NCBI RefSeq assembly: GCF_014640295.1
Contig: NZ_BMGR01000008.1
Span: 204,652 to 268,651, forward strand
DNA length: 64,000 nucleotides
From: Paenibacillus abyssi
Lineage (GTDB): Bacteria; Bacillota; Bacilli; Paenibacillales; Paenibacillaceae
Direction: 5' to 3'
Shown here: positions 18,055-26,008 of the stretch, piece after piece
Position numbering within the stretch: position 1 is the first letter of the stretch
How the letters are laid out: each line of letters starts with the position of its first letter
Notes under the pieces: model-generated
Seen by the model: only the letters and a program-made list of their open reading frames with translations
Told to the model about the DNA's origin: nothing
Database searches by the model: none
Translations under genes and position numbers: made by a program

Positions 18055-19497
18055 ATGAAGGTATTATTTGCTGCAGCGGAAGGAAGCCCTTTTATAAAGA
18101 CGGGAGGGCTTGCGGATGTCATAGGCGCCCTGCCGAAGGCACTGCTCAAGAATGGGATCGATGCACGGGTGGTGCTGCCCAAGTACAAATCAATTCCGGA
18201 AGAGTATACGGCATCGATGCGTTATATTCAGCATATCGAAGTGCCGGTGGGCTGGCGGCAATCGTACTGCGGTATTTTTGAGCTGGTGTTTGATGGGGTA
18301 ACCTTCTACTTCCTCGATAACGAGTATTATTTCGGTGCGCGGGACGGTGTCTATGGGCATTATGATGACGCCGAGCGCTTTGCCTTCTTTAATCGCGCGG
18401 TGCTGCAGGTACTGCCGCATATAGAATTTCAACCGGATATTATTCATAGCCATGATTGGCATACCGGGATGATCAGTCCGCTGCTTGACAAGCATTATCG
18501 CCATGATTCTTTTTATCAGAACATTCGAACGATCTATACGATTCATAATTTGCAGTACCAGGGCGTCTTTCCGTATGAGGTGCTCGGTGAGCTGCTTGGT
18601 ATGGAGCATCAATATTTTAGCCCGGATAAGCTCGAATACAAAGGCGGAGTCAGCTTTATGAAAGGCGGCATCGTTTATTCCGACAGGGTAACGACCGTGA
18701 GCCGTACCTATGCCGATGAGATTCAGACGCCTCATTTCGGAGAAGGGCTGGATGGCGCGCTTCGCTGGCTTGGGGATCGGATGACCGGGATTGTTAACGG
18801 CATCGATGACAAGTCGTATAATCCCGCCACTGATCCCCACCTGTTCCAGCGTTATCGTTCCAGCGTCACCAAGAAGCAGGCAAACAAGGCGGAGCTTCAG
18901 CGGGTCTTAGGTATGGAAGAGAACAAAAACACGCCGATGATCGGCATGGTTACCCGTCTTACTGCTCAGAAAGGGCTGGATCTCTTGTCCCACGTGCTGC
19001 ATGAGCTGATGGACGATGAGCTGCAGCTTGTCATTTTGGGCAGCGGCGATCCGCATTATGAGGGATTCTTTCTAGATATGGCGCTGCGTCATCCGGATAA
19101 GCTTTCCGTGCAGATCCGTTTCGACGAGAGGCTGGCGCGGCAGATATATGCGTCATCTGACTTGTTCCTGATGCCGTCGCAGTTTGAGCCCTGTGGGCTG
19201 GGCCAGCTGATCGCGATGCGTTACGGCAGCATTCCGATCGTACGGGAAACGGGCGGCTTGAATGATACAGTGCAAGCCTACGAGGAATTGACCGGTGAAG
19301 GGAACGGCTTCTCCTTTACGAATTACAATGCCCACGATATGCTGTACACGATTCGCCGCGCGCTCAGCGTCTATCATCAGCCCGAGCATTGGAAGCGGAT
19401 TGTGAAAAATGCGATGGCCGGTGATTACAGCTGGAATGAGTCCGCGCGCCAATACAAGCAGTTGTACGAAGAAGTGCTCAGCCCTGTATATAGTTAA
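18055..19497 (+). CDS. glgA: Glycogen synthase (ADP-glucose)
   Basis: GlgA extends alpha-1,4 glucan from ADP-glucose. The 480-residue GT5 enzyme starts at MKVLFAAAEGSPFIKTGGLA; the KTGGL lysine binds ADP-glucose. Other landmarks are IHSHDWHTGM, the NGID segment, the C-terminal GT1-type site with SQFEPCGLGQLIAMRYG, and RETGGLNDTV. GGAGAG lies just before the chosen ATG, whereas the in-frame ATG at 18043 has none. With GlgC and GlgB the set can make branched glycogen; a phosphorylase gene is not in the window. Confidence 0.95.
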   Translation: MKVLFAAAEGSPFIKTGGLADVIGALPKALLKNGIDARVVLPKYKSIPEEYTASMRYIQHIEVPVGWRQSYCGIFELVFDGVTFYFLDNEYYFGARDGVYGHYDDAERFAFFNRAVLQVLPHIEFQPDIIHSHDWHTGMISPLLDKHYRHDSFYQNIRTIYTIHNLQYQGVFPYEVLGELLGMEHQYFSPDKLEYKGGVSFMKGGIVYSDRVTTVSRTYADEIQTPHFGEGLDGALRWLGDRMTGIVNGIDDKSYNPATDPHLFQRYRSSVTKKQANKAELQRVLGMEENKNTPMIGMVTRLTAQKGLDLLSHVLHELMDDELQLVILGSGDPHYEGFFLDMALRHPDKLSVQIRFDERLARQIYASSDLFLMPSQFEPCGLGQLIAMRYGSIPIVRETGGLNDTVQAYEELTGEGNGFSFTNYNAHDMLYTIRRALSVYHQPEHWKRIVKNAMAGDYSWNESARQYKQLYEEVLSPVYS

Positions 19498-19578
19498 TGA
19501 TGACGATGGGATAGCCCCTTCTTAAAAGCTTTGGTTGTACCGCATTCACTGCGCAGTCGAATGTTCTTCCGATCGCTG

Positions 19579-19630
19579 TTGTTCCCGGATTCCTTTGAAT
19601 GAATAGGCCGAGGTGGGAATCCGGGAACAA
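19579..19630. repeat. 15-bp perfect inverted repeat after glgA
   Basis: TTGTTCCCGGATTCC at 19579-19593 is the exact complement of 19616-19630, with a 22-base loop; pairing continues outward with one mismatch. Neither strand has a T-run after it, so it is not a standard terminator. It sits directly upstream of the transposase remnant and may belong to that element or to a dispersed intergenic repeat. Confidence 0.6.
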
Positions 19631-19684
19631 AGGCGACCGCTGACGCTTCTCCAGAATCATTCGATCTGCTCCGTTTAGGCGTAA

Positions 19685-20111
19685 CCGTTTACTTTGCCCA
19701 TAGACTTGCAGGAAGATATCCCCGAAAACCATCTCGTTTGGGACATCAATGATGCAGTCAATCGCCTACCTATGAAGATCTTCACTCCAGCTTATCCCGG
19801 CGGCGGTCGAGATCGCTGCCACCCCAAAATGCTCATGAAAGTCATCATTTACGCCTACAAGCAGCGTATCTGCTCTTCCCGCCAAATCGCAAAAGCCGTT
19901 CGCGAGAATATCATGTTCATGTGGCTCGCCGCCCGGCAGTGCCCAGACTCTCGCACCATTAACCGTTTCTTCTCAGAGCACATGAAGTCCGTCGTGAAAT
20001 ATGAGACGTATCACAAACAAGCACAGATACCGCAGAGAGTGGATTTAAGCCCAAAATTTGCTGAAGAAAGCAGCCATTGACCAAAATAGAAACGGGATGG
20101 AGCAGATATAA
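19685..20111 (+). pseudogene. Internally deleted IS1182-family transposase remnant
   Basis: The frame from 19685 to 20080 encodes the N-terminal part of an IS1182-type transposase (PFTLPIDLQEDIPENHLVW, then HPKMLMKVIIYAYKQRICS and RTINRFFSEHMK). Full-length members have about 450-500 residues; here the sequence jumps after about 115. The last bases, in another frame (NLLKKAAIDQ at about 20055-20084, stop 20109-20111), look like the extreme C-terminus of the same family. So the DDE core is missing and the ends were joined out of frame. It cannot be active. Confidence 0.75.
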
Positions 20112-20134
20112 CCCCTGATCCATCCCGTTTTCAA
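20090..20134. terminator. 12-bp hairpin at the end of the IS remnant
   Basis: AAACGGGATGGA (20090-20101) pairs perfectly with TCCATCCCGTTT (20119-20130), followed by TTTC. Terminators of this GGGATGG type often close transposase genes of this kind. It overlaps the last codons of the remnant. Confidence 0.7.
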
Positions 20135-20312
20135 TTACATAGGTTTTGTTTTTTTGGTTGAGGCTGTGTGCTTTACTTTTTTTAGACAGTCTCTTTCTGC
20201 TTGCTAGTTTAAACGTCGGTATAAAATTCGGTAATCCAGCGGGGCAAGCTCAATACACAGCGCTCTATCTGGAACAAATCGGTTGTTTGACACCCTGGAC
20301 AGGAGGGTAAAT

Positions 20313-20351
20313 ATGGGTACTGAAATAGAGGGAAGGGTGGGTACCCTATGA
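20313..20351 (+). CDS. 12-codon leader ORF coupled to the next gene
   Basis: The ATG at 20313 has a near-perfect ribosome site (AGGAGGGTAAAT) and encodes MGTEIEGRVGTL. Its TGA overlaps the ATG of the next gene (ATGA at 20348-20351). The downstream start has a weaker, more distant site, so re-initiation after this mini-ORF could control it. The coding status is inferred only from this arrangement. Confidence 0.45.
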   Translation: MGTEIEGRVGTL

Positions 20352-20851
20352 TAAAATCTTTAATCGTCGTCCTGCTGCTTGCTGGTTTTCAGATTGCAAA
20401 TGTCATGCCTGCCAATCAATCAGAGACCGGAACAGCAGCCCCGATAACCGACCAGTCTGAGCCGTCTATCGTTTCATTTCAGCAGGTGAATGGGATTAGT
20501 TTAACGGATAATTTAATTACAATTGAGGATAAACTCGGGCAGCCGGTTACGATAGAGAAGGATGCATTGTTGCCAGAACGTAAAGAGCATGTATATGACA
20601 ACACGGTGCTTGGTTTCAGTGGAGATTACGTGGAGTATATAAAAGTTACTGCAGATCAAGGAGTGGTCAAGATCGGCGATAAAGAGCTGGTGTTCGAAAT
20701 GGACCATCTGGTGACCACGCTCGGGACGCCCGATTATATAGCCGAGGATGGACTGGTTTATGTTCAGGATGGAATTAGTCTGAAGCTCTATTACAAGGAA
20801 GACGGCAAGCAATTGGATTCGCTTCAAGTGTATTGGTCATCACAAGTTTAA
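20348..20851 (+). CDS. Hypothetical exported protein
   Basis: A 167-residue protein with a hydrophobic N-terminal signal sequence (SLIVVLLLAGFQIANVMPA) and a mature part rich in beta-strand signals and acidic residues, for example QQVNGISLTDNLITIEDKLG. I see no lipobox and no known domain, although the ISLTDNLITIEDKLGQP stretch resembles small domains found in Bacillales exported proteins of unknown role. It follows a 12-codon leader ORF through an ATGA overlap. No function assigned. Confidence 0.7.
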   Translation: MIKSLIVVLLLAGFQIANVMPANQSETGTAAPITDQSEPSIVSFQQVNGISLTDNLITIEDKLGQPVTIEKDALLPERKEHVYDNTVLGFSGDYVEYIKVTADQGVVKIGDKELVFEMDHLVTTLGTPDYIAEDGLVYVQDGISLKLYYKEDGKQLDSLQVYWSSQV

Positions 20852-20945
20852 AATTAATGTTTCAATCCGATTGGAATGTGGTAATCAGGACTAGCTCGTT
20901 ACACAAGCTTCACCCAATGATAAAAAAGAAACGGAGGAATGAAAG

Positions 20946-21272
20946 ATGAAACCAACTGTACAAGTATTAGATACGGGAATGGCGGCGATCAACGCAGTTC
21001 GCGATTTGAACCAACGAGGGTATAGCCAAGATGATATATACGTGCTTGCACATGATGATGATCATACCGATTCCTTAGCCGATGCGACGAATGCGAACAC
21101 AATCGGCATGTCTGAAGAGGGAGTATTCACCTCCATGGCTAATCTGTTTCGATCCCGGGGTGATGAGCTTCGCGCAAAGCTGGAGTCTATCGGATTATCT
21201 GAGCAAGAGGCCGATCAATATGAACAAGAACTGGATAAAGGGAAAGTTCTTGTCATTGCGAAAATCCATTAA
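20946..21272 (+). CDS. YflT-like general stress protein (GSP17M family)
   Basis: The product is 108 residues long. It has the family features: an N-terminal VQVLDTGMAAINAVRDL segment, a GYSQDDIYVLAHDDDHTD strand-turn, and a GLSEQEADQYEQELDKGKVL tail ending in a hydrophobic strand. In Bacillus subtilis relatives belong to the SigB general stress regulon; I saw no convincing SigB promoter here. GGAGG lies nine bases before the ATG. It is a single gene closed by a strong terminator. Confidence 0.85.
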   Translation: MKPTVQVLDTGMAAINAVRDLNQRGYSQDDIYVLAHDDDHTDSLADATNANTIGMSEEGVFTSMANLFRSRGDELRAKLESIGLSEQEADQYEQELDKGKVLVIAKIH

Positions 21273-21303
21273 AAAAACATTATTTCAAACCAATCGTTTG
21301 AAC

Positions 21304-21340
21304 AAGACAAGTCTTCTTCGGAAGCTTGTCTTCTATTTGT
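21304..21340 (+). terminator. Terminator with UUCG tetraloop
   Basis: AAGACAAG (21304-21311) pairs with CTTGTCTT (21325-21332). Inside, CTTC/GAAG closes a UUCG tetraloop after one bulged T. The stable cUUCGg cap and the following T-rich bases make this a confident terminator for the YflT-like gene. Confidence 0.9.
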
Positions 21341-21388
21341 GTTTATATCAGGTATTCCCTATGATTTGTTAAAAAGTGCAATAAACAC

Positions 21389-21409
21389 CATAATACATTA
21401 TGATATAAT
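21389..21409 (+). promoter_or_regulatory. Extended -10 promoter with overlapping inverted repeat
   Basis: TGATATAAT at 21401-21409 is an extended -10 element 48 bases before the kinase start. The -35 region is poor. An inverted repeat CATAAT-AC-ATTATG (21389-21402) overlaps the spacer and the TG element and could be an operator; no regulator is known for it. Confidence 0.5.
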
Positions 21410-21456
21410 GACTATTCTCTGATTCATTATTATTTACTTTGGGTGAGGAGCGGACA

Positions 21457-24400
21457 ATGAAGATAAAGACAAAGCTGTTAATCGGATCTCTCATTTTAGT
21501 AGTGGTGCTGCTGATATTGGCCAGTGCGGGAATCGGCAATTTGACGAAACTGGCCAATCAGATGGACGACCTTCATGCCAATCGTTATCAGAAAATGCTG
21601 CTTGCCTATGAGGTTAGAGGAGAAGCCAATAAGGTCGATCAATCTATTTCTAACATATTAGCTGTACCGACCAAGGAAAATTTAGAACAAAATACAGAGC
21701 GTATCCAGCAATCATTAGTTGTAGCCGGAGAAGCGTTGCAGAGGCTTGATGAGCAGACGAATACGCCGCTTGAAGACAAGATTTTAGCTGAACTTCTACA
21801 AACTGGAAAAGATTACATTCAGTATGCCCGAGAGATCATCCAGCTGATGGAAGCGGGAGAGGCTGTCGAAGCGAGCGCCCTTTGGCAAAACGAAGGCGTC
21901 GGTTACCAGAATCAACTCACAGCTAAGTCCAACGAAATGGTAAAATATCACCGGGCAGAGATGGATAGAGCATTCGAGGAGTCGAAAGCAAGCAGTGATT
22001 CTACGATCACAATGATGAGCATCGCTACGGTCATCGGGCTGCTGCTGGGCATCGGCGCAATGCTGTGGAGTATGAAATGCCTTGGTGAAGGCCTGCAAAG
22101 CCTTTCCGTCATGATCAGGGGATTCGCCCATGGGACGATCGATGCCTCTTCGCGAATTCAGCATATCCGAAACGACGAATTCGGCGATGTGGCGAAGGTG
22201 TTTAACGCCTTGGCTGAAGATATCGAGAAAAAAACAGAGCTGGAGCTTATCTACAGTAGGAGCAGAGAAGAAGAGTCCTGGGTGAAAACCAATCTGGCCC
22301 AAATCATGGTGAAGATTCAGAGTGATATGGATCTGACAAAATTAAGCCGTTCGTTTATCCGGGAGATGACTCCACTTACCGGTGCGCAATTTGGCGCGCT
22401 CTATGTAAGGGAAGGATACGGGGAGAAGAACTTCCTGAAGCTTCAGGGAGCCTATGCTTTTGATGATGAGACCGAATTCGATAAGCAGTTTATCTTTGGT
22501 CAGGGATTAGTGGGTGAGTGCGCACAAAATGGCAAACCAATCGAACTAAATGAATTGCCTAAGGATTATGTAAAGTTACAGTCCGGCATTGGTGATATCT
22601 CACCGCAGCATCTCCTGCTTGTTCCGGTTCAGTACGAGCAGCATACGCTGGCCGTTATTGAACTGGCTGCGATTCGTCCGTTCAGTGCGCTGGAGCGAAG
22701 ATTGCTTGAAGAAACGATGGAAAGTCTCGGCATTATATTAAATAATCTGTTCGGGCAGATGAAGGTGGAAGAACTGCTGCGAGAATCGCAAGCATTAGGC
22801 GAAGAGCTGCAGGCCCAATCCGAAGAGCTGTTATCCCAGCAGGAAGAGCTGCGCCGATCCAATGAGAAGCTCGAAGAGCATACGAAGCAGCTGAAGAAAT
22901 CGGAGGAACTGCTGCAGAGCCAGCAGGAGGAATTGGAGCAGAGCAACGAAGAGCTGCTTCAAAAGACGCACATGCTGGAGCTGCAAATGAAACAGACGGA
23001 GCAGAAAAGCGAGCAAATCGCGAAAACGAAAGCCGCGCTGGAGAAGCAGACCTTCCAACTGGCGTTGTCATCCAAATACAAGTCCGAATTTCTCACGAAT
23101 ATGTCGCATGAATTGCGCACGCCGCTCAACAGCTTGCTCATTCTGTCGCAGATGCTGATGGATAATAAAGACAGCAACTTAACGGCTAAGCAGGTTGAGT
23201 TTGCAACCACGATCTATTCCTCCGGCAGCGATCTGCTCAAGCTGATTGATGAGATCCTCGATCTATCCAAAATCAGTGCGGGAAAAATGGATGTTGTTAT
23301 CGAGCATGTGCCCCTGAATGAGCTGGATCTGTACATCCGCCGCAGCTTTACGCCGATTAGCCTGCAGAAGGGCGTTGCCCTGGAAACAAAACTGGAGGAC
23401 GGCCTGCCGGAGGAGATATACACGGATAGCCATCGTGTGAAGCAAATCTTAAAGAATTTGTTATCCAATGCGTTTAAGTTCACACAGCAGGGCTCGGTTC
23501 AATTTACAATTCGCAACGCCAGGCCGGATGAGTGTGAGCTGGCAGAGGATAACAGCACCTCCATTGTCGCGTTTGAAGTGAAGGATACCGGCATTGGAAT
23601 CCCGCAGAATAAACAACAGCTCATTTTTGAAGCGTTCCAGCAGGTAGACGGCACCACAAGCAGGATTTATGGAGGAACCGGGCTTGGCTTGGCGATCAGC
23701 CGTGAGCTCGCCGCCTTGCTTGGCGGAACGATCAAATTGGAGAGCGTCGAAGGAAGCGGAAGCATCTTTACCTTGTATCTTCCGGAATTCCATATTGCAG
23801 GTGAGCAAAATTCCCGCGAGCTTTATGACAATGTGCTGTATAATCCTGAAGTTGGAGAGCGCGTTGTAGATCCTTCCTTGTATGCTGCGCCGGCAATCGA
23901 GGTCGTGGACACCACGCAGGATTTAAAACATTTACAATCCGATATAGAAGACGATCTCAACAATATTGAAGCCTCGGATAGGGTAGTGCTAATCGTTGAA
24001 GATGATGTCAACTTCGCCAAGGTTCTGCTGGATATTGCGCGTGCGCGCGGCTTCAAAGGGATTGTGGCGCTGCAGGGCGACAAAGGGTTGTCTTATGCGC
24101 GAACCTACAAGCCGGACGCGATATTGCTTGATATTCAATTGCCGGTGCTTGACGGTTGGACGGTTCTGAACCAATTGAAGCATCATTCGGAGACCAGGCA
24201 TATTCCGGTCCATGTTATTTCTGTCGTTGACGATATTCAGCATGGATTATCGATGGGCGCTATCGCTTACTTGAAGAAACCGACGGACAAAGGCAGCCTG
24301 GAGCAAGTGTTCACGCAGATTGAGTCCTTCCTGGAGCGCGGTCTGAAGAGACTGCTGGTCGTTGAGGATGATGCCGCACAGCGTATAAGCATCGTCGAGC

Positions 24401-25149
24401 TGATCGGACATGACGATGTCATTATTACTGCGGTGTCAACGGGGAAAGAAGCATTGGAGCAGCTGAAGGAGCATCATTACGATTGCATGGTGCTTGATTT
24501 AGGGCTCCCGGATATTTCCGGATTTGAGCTGCTTGATCAAATCGGCCAGAATGAGCTGCTGCACGAAATGCCGATTATCATCTATACTGGAAGAGATTTG
24601 GATATTAAAGAAGAGTTAAAGCTGAAGAAGTACGCAGGCACAATAATTATCAAGGATGTGAAGTCGCCGGAGCGGCTCCTGGAGGAGACAACTTTGTTCC
24701 TGCATCGTGTGGAGGCGGACCTTCCGGAGGACAAGCGCAATATACTGCGCAAACTGCACAGCATGGAGACGATTTTTGAAGGAAAGAACATTCTCATGGT
24801 CGATGACGATATCCGCAACGTCTTTGCTTTGTCCAGTGTGCTTGAAAGCTACAAAATGAATATCTCGTTTGCGGAAAATGGACGGGAAGCATTAGAGAAA
24901 TTGGATAAACATCCGAACGTAGATCTCGTATTGATGGATATTATGATGCCGGAGATGGACGGTTATGAAACGATGCGTGAAATTCGCCTGATGCCGAAAT
25001 TTAACAAGCTGCCGATTATTGCCGTTACCGCAAAGGCAATGAAGGACGACAGGGATAAGTGTATCGAAGCCGGCGCCTCGGATTATATCTCCAAGCCGGT
25101 CAATACCGAGCAGTTATTGTCGTTGATGAGGGTGTGGTTGTATAAATAA
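21457..25149 (+). CDS. Membrane hybrid histidine kinase with GAF and three receiver domains
   Basis: This 1230-residue sensor has, in order: membrane helix 5-28; a four-helix extracellular sensor to about 182; second helix 183-206; HAMP; GAF domain about 280-425; a long Glu/Gln-rich coiled coil about 430-530; a HisKA domain with the phospho-acceptor His in MSHELRTPLN at about residue 551; an HATPase domain ([23 protein letters not shown]); and three receivers starting near 843, 965 and 1110. The second receiver reads VLDLGLPDISG and the last LMDIMMPEMDGYE. The start at 21457 has GAGGAG six bases upstream. A CheR and a second hybrid kinase follow, suggesting a multi-step phosphorelay. Confidence 0.92.
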   Translation: MKIKTKLLIGSLILVVVLLILASAGIGNLTKLANQMDDLHANRYQKMLLAYEVRGEANKVDQSISNILAVPTKENLEQNTERIQQSLVVAGEALQRLDEQTNTPLEDKILAELLQTGKDYIQYAREIIQLMEAGEAVEASALWQNEGVGYQNQLTAKSNEMVKYHRAEMDRAFEESKASSDSTITMMSIATVIGLLLGIGAMLWSMKCLGEGLQSLSVMIRGFAHGTIDASSRIQHIRNDEFGDVAKVFNALAEDIEKKTELELIYSRSREEESWVKTNLAQIMVKIQSDMDLTKLSRSFIREMTPLTGAQFGALYVREGYGEKNFLKLQGAYAFDDETEFDKQFIFGQGLVGECAQNGKPIELNELPKDYVKLQSGIGDISPQHLLLVPVQYEQHTLAVIELAAIRPFSALERRLLEETMESLGIILNNLFGQMKVEELLRESQALGEELQAQSEELLSQQEELRRSNEKLEEHTKQLKKSEELLQSQQEELEQSNEELLQKTHMLELQMKQTEQKSEQIAKTKAALEKQTFQLALSSKYKSEFLTNMSHELRTPLNSLLILSQMLMDNKDSNLTAKQVEFATTIYSSGSDLLKLIDEILDLSKISAGKMDVVIEHVPLNELDLYIRRSFTPISLQKGVALETKLEDGLPEEIYTDSHRVKQILKNLLSNAFKFTQQGSVQFTIRNARPDECELAEDNSTSIVAFEVKDTGIGIPQNKQQLIFEAFQQVDGTTSRIYGGTGLGLAISRELAALLGGTIKLESVEGSGSIFTLYLPEFHIAGEQNSRELYDNVLYNPEVGERVVDPSLYAAPAIEVVDTTQDLKHLQSDIEDDLNNIEASDRVVLIVEDDVNFAKVLLDIARARGFKGIVALQGDKGLSYARTYKPDAILLDIQLPVLDGWTVLNQLKHHSETRHIPVHVISVVDDIQHGLSMGAIAYLKKPTDKGSLEQVFTQIESFLERGLKRLLVVEDDAAQRISIVELIGHDDVIITAVSTGKEALEQLKEHHYDCMVLDLGLPDISGFELLDQIGQNELLHEMPIIIYTGRDLDIKEELKLKKYAGTIIIKDVKSPERLLEETTLFLHRVEADLPEDKRNILRKLHSMETIFEGKNILMVDDDIRNVFALSSVLESYKMNISFAENGREALEKLDKHPNVDLVLMDIMMPEMDGYETMREIRLMPKFNKLPIIAVTAKAMKDDRDKCIEAGASDYISKPVNTEQLLSLMRVWLYK

Positions 25150-25210
25150 GCTAGTAAAAACTCAAGAAGAAGAGCGGGAGCAGATTGAAATTGAGCTGCT
25201 GCTTGAAGCG

Positions 25211-25984
25211 GTGTTTAGACTGTATGGTTATGATTTTCGTAACTACGCCTATGCATCGATTAGAAGGCGGATCTGGCATCGGGTCAATATCGAGCGCTTG
25301 ACTACGGTTTCCGGACTAATGGAACGGATTCTCCACGACCGTAAATGTATGGACCGTCTGTTATCGGATTTAACCATTCATGTCACCGAGATGTTCCGCG
25401 ATCCGCAGATGTTCAAGGCTTTCCGTGAAAAGGTGGTTCCGATTCTTCATACCTATCCGTTCATCCGCATTTGGCATGCAGGCTGTTCAACGGGGGAAGA
25501 AGTCTATTCGATGGCGATTTTACTGCATGAGGAAGGTCTGTACGAGAAGGCGCGGATTTATGCGACGGATACGAATGCCGGTGTGCTGAAGCAGGCACAG
25601 GAAGGCGTTTTTCCACTTGAGAGAATGCAGCTGTACACCCGGAATTATATGGAGGCGGGAGGCGCGTCATCGTTCTCCGAGTACTATACGGCAAAATATG
25701 AATCTGTTATTTTTCAATCGGAATTAAAGCGTAATATTGTGTTTGCCCAGCATAATTTAGTAACAGACAGCTCTTTTAATGAATTCAACGTGATCTTATG
25801 CCGCAATGTCATGATTTATTTCAATAAGCAGCTTCAGGATCATGTTCACGGGCTGTTGTACGACAGCCTCAGCACGTTTGGAGTGCTTGCACTGGGCACG
25901 AAGGAATCAATTAACTTTACAAAGCATGCCGACGCTTATGAGGAGCTCGACAACCAGAACCGGCTGTACCGCAAGGTGAAGTGA
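25211..25984 (+). CDS. CheR-type protein-glutamate O-methyltransferase
   Basis: CheR enzymes methylate glutamates on chemoreceptors or related sensors using S-adenosylmethionine. The frame shows the N-terminal helical part (YGYDFRNYAYASIRRRI), the SAM-binding segment AGCSTGEEVYSMA, an acidic motif near YATDTNAGVLKQA, and VILCRNVMIYFN. The start is a puzzle. The only standard start codon is GTG 25211, but homologous sequence (EIELLLEAVF) extends upstream to about 25142, where no ATG, GTG or TTG exists in frame. The real protein probably starts upstream at a rare codon. It lies between two hybrid kinases, with a gap of about 60 bases or less. Confidence 0.85.
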   Translation: MFRLYGYDFRNYAYASIRRRIWHRVNIERLTTVSGLMERILHDRKCMDRLLSDLTIHVTEMFRDPQMFKAFREKVVPILHTYPFIRIWHAGCSTGEEVYSMAILLHEEGLYEKARIYATDTNAGVLKQAQEGVFPLERMQLYTRNYMEAGGASSFSEYYTAKYESVIFQSELKRNIVFAQHNLVTDSSFNEFNVILCRNVMIYFNKQLQDHVHGLLYDSLSTFGVLALGTKESINFTKHADAYEELDNQNRLYRKVK

Positions 25985-26008
25985 CGCGAAGGGCAGGTGA
26001 GTAGCGAG

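Noticed and set aside
19478..19732. 84-codon minus-strand frame over the glgA end and the inverted repeat
   Set aside because: Shadow of repeat sequence and of glgA; no ribosome site and low-quality composition.
20860..20910. Possible SigB promoter (GTTTCA then GGTAAT) upstream of the YflT-like gene
   Set aside because: Both elements are poor matches and SigB is not expected in Paenibacillus-type genomes.
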